DNA of 64,000 nucleotides from Bacteroidia bacterium Ga0077558 (GTDB lineage Bacteria; Bacteroidota; Bacteroidia; Chitinophagales; Chitinophagaceae): NCBI GenBank assembly GCA_001464625.1, contig LNFJ01000031.1, positions 1 to 64,000 of the forward strand, read 5' to 3'. Shown piece by piece: positions 63,567 to 64,000 of this stretch (position 1 is its first letter; each line of letters starts with the position of its first letter). The notes under the pieces were generated by a model. It saw only the letters and a program-made list of their open reading frames with translations, ran no database searches and was not told where the DNA came from. The position numbers and the translations under genes were made by a program.

Positions 63567-63763
63567 GCAGGCAACATTGGGTTTTATGCAAGTTGGGCTT
63601 GACATTGTAACATCAGCTATTTGCAAATCCCAGTTTCATTTCCGGCAGACGAATAACTATCAGCTTTTGTACTTAATTTCATCAACATATTTTCAATCGG
63701 CAGCGGTTATGGGCAGACGGAATTCTAATTCCCAACCTGCATAAAGCCCTGGCCGTTGCCTGC
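63567..63763. repeat. 197-bp long inverted-repeat element (attC-like architecture)
   Basis: The outer ends are GCAGGCAAC (63567-63575) and GTTGCCTGC (63755-63763), a perfect 9-bp inverted pair. Inner arms GGGTTTTATGCAAGTTGGG (63579-63597) and CCCAACCTGCATAAAGCCC (63731-63749) are complementary at 17 of 19 positions. The middle 133 bases have no frame. It begins 19 bases after the stop of the upstream small gene and ends 21 bases before the next ATG. The layout AAC...GTT with imperfect inner arms is like integron attC sites, but the 7-base core does not match RYYYAAC/GTTRRRY, and the inner arms contain one GTTGGGC. Confidence 0.75.
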
Positions 63764-63777
63764 AAGCTTAATTGACA
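63755..63777 (+). repeat. Motif GTTGCCTGC-N8-TTGACA, copy 2
   Basis: GTTGCCTGC (63755-63763, also the right end of the inverted repeat), 8 bases, then TTGACA (63772-63777). It ends seven bases before the ATG at 63785. Same sequence and spacing as copy 1 upstream of the preceding gene. Confidence 0.7.
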
Positions 63778-63784
63778 TCTCACT

Positions 63785-64000
63785 ATGCAAAAAAATATTT
63801 TACTCATTTTGACACTTTTCACTTTATTCATTACATATGGACAGCGAATTGAAACAGTTTATTTGAATCCGAAAGACAGCACAACGAATATGTATGTTGC
63901 GGTTTTTCCTGAGAATGAAACCGTGAAATCATATATGGTTTTGTTAGACGCATTTAGAAATTCACCAAAAGACGTTTTGTCGCAAACTGACATACCAAAA
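63785..64000 (+). CDS. Hypothetical secreted protein (3' end outside window)
   Basis: An open frame of 72 codons from ATG 63785 to the right edge, missing from the ORF track. It encodes a signal peptide (MQKNILLILTLFTLFITYGQ) and a mature start RIETVYLNPKDSTTNMYVAVFPEN. The phrase VYLNPKDS...MVLLDAFR vaguely resembles the start of some secreted alpha/beta hydrolases in this phylum, but that is from memory and weak. It begins 21 bases after the long inverted repeat. Confidence 0.65.
   Translation, partial: MQKNILLILTLFTLFITYGQRIETVYLNPKDSTTNMYVAVFPENETVKSYMVLLDAFRNSPKDVLSQTDIPK

Noticed and set aside
63567-63763. Small insertion sequence
   Set aside because: The element has inverted ends but no frame of useful length and no target-site duplication that I can see, so only a non-coding repeat can be supported.

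Overview
The window looks like chromosomal DNA from a member of the Bacteroidota, most likely the Chitinophagaceae or close relatives. The evidence is moderate-to-low GC, many '...AQ' signal peptides, a type IX secretion C-terminal domain, a PorT-like outer-membrane barrel, bacillithiol genes, the Bacteroidota promoter box TAnnTTTG close to many start codons, and near-absence of Shine-Dalgarno sequences. No rRNA, tRNA, CRISPR array, transposase, integrase or phage gene was seen. Both window edges cut through genes that the ORF track misses: a large secreted protein on the minus strand (1-2154) and a small secreted protein at 63785-64000.

Layout. 1-9.5 kb: partial secreted protein with P-type and HYR domains, glnS, a DUF3095 protein, a 53-aa basic protein absent from the ORF track, a LytTR-type two-component pair, and an intradiol-dioxygenase-like lipoprotein. 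9.5-18 kb: yggS, an acyl-CoA dehydrogenase, ccmE-ccmF for cytochrome c maturation, a DUF4294 protein, bshB1 and a fatty acid desaturase. 18-22 kb: a tightly packed plus-strand run (ureohydrolase, membrane protein, radical SAM protein, EamA transporter). 22-31.8 kb: a TonB-like Gly-rich protein with folC; a minus-strand run fbp - ABC ATPase - FKBP - bacillithiol-transferase-like DinB protein - Nudix hydrolase; aspartate kinase; an L,D-transpeptidase/TonB-C fusion; and hpd. 32-39.5 kb: purK and purE on either side of an RND efflux operon. 39.5-44.8 kb: a DUF6929-type lipoprotein, a caspase fused to an outer-membrane barrel, and bshC. 44.8-57.9 kb: a catabolic region with all four expected activities for trans-4-hydroxy-L-proline degradation (2-epimerase, D-amino-acid dehydrogenase, DHDPS-type deaminase, ketoglutarate semialdehyde dehydrogenase). 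It is split into two minus-strand blocks with GH130, Gfo/Idh (frameshifted), PqqB-like MBL and SMP-30-like genes, plus unrelated plus-strand genes in between. 58-62.5 kb: a 1475-aa secreted subtilase with Ig-like repeats and a T9SS sorting domain. 62.5-64 kb: two small secreted hypothetical genes separated by a long inverted repeat; both genes are preceded by the same short motif at the same internal spacing, which resembles a gene-cassette arrangement.

How the genes work together. Bacillithiol metabolism is represented by bshB1, bshC and a BstA-like transferase in three separate places. Purine synthesis (purK/purE), aspartate-family synthesis, folate, gluconeogenesis (fbp) and tyrosine breakdown (hpd) are housekeeping functions. 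The most unusual items are the cassette-like repeats at the right edge, the caspase-barrel fusion, a secreted TPR protein with a Ppx/GppA-like ATPase fold, and a CcmE in which CPSKY replaces the usual histidine motif. All calls come from reading the sequence; no database search was possible.
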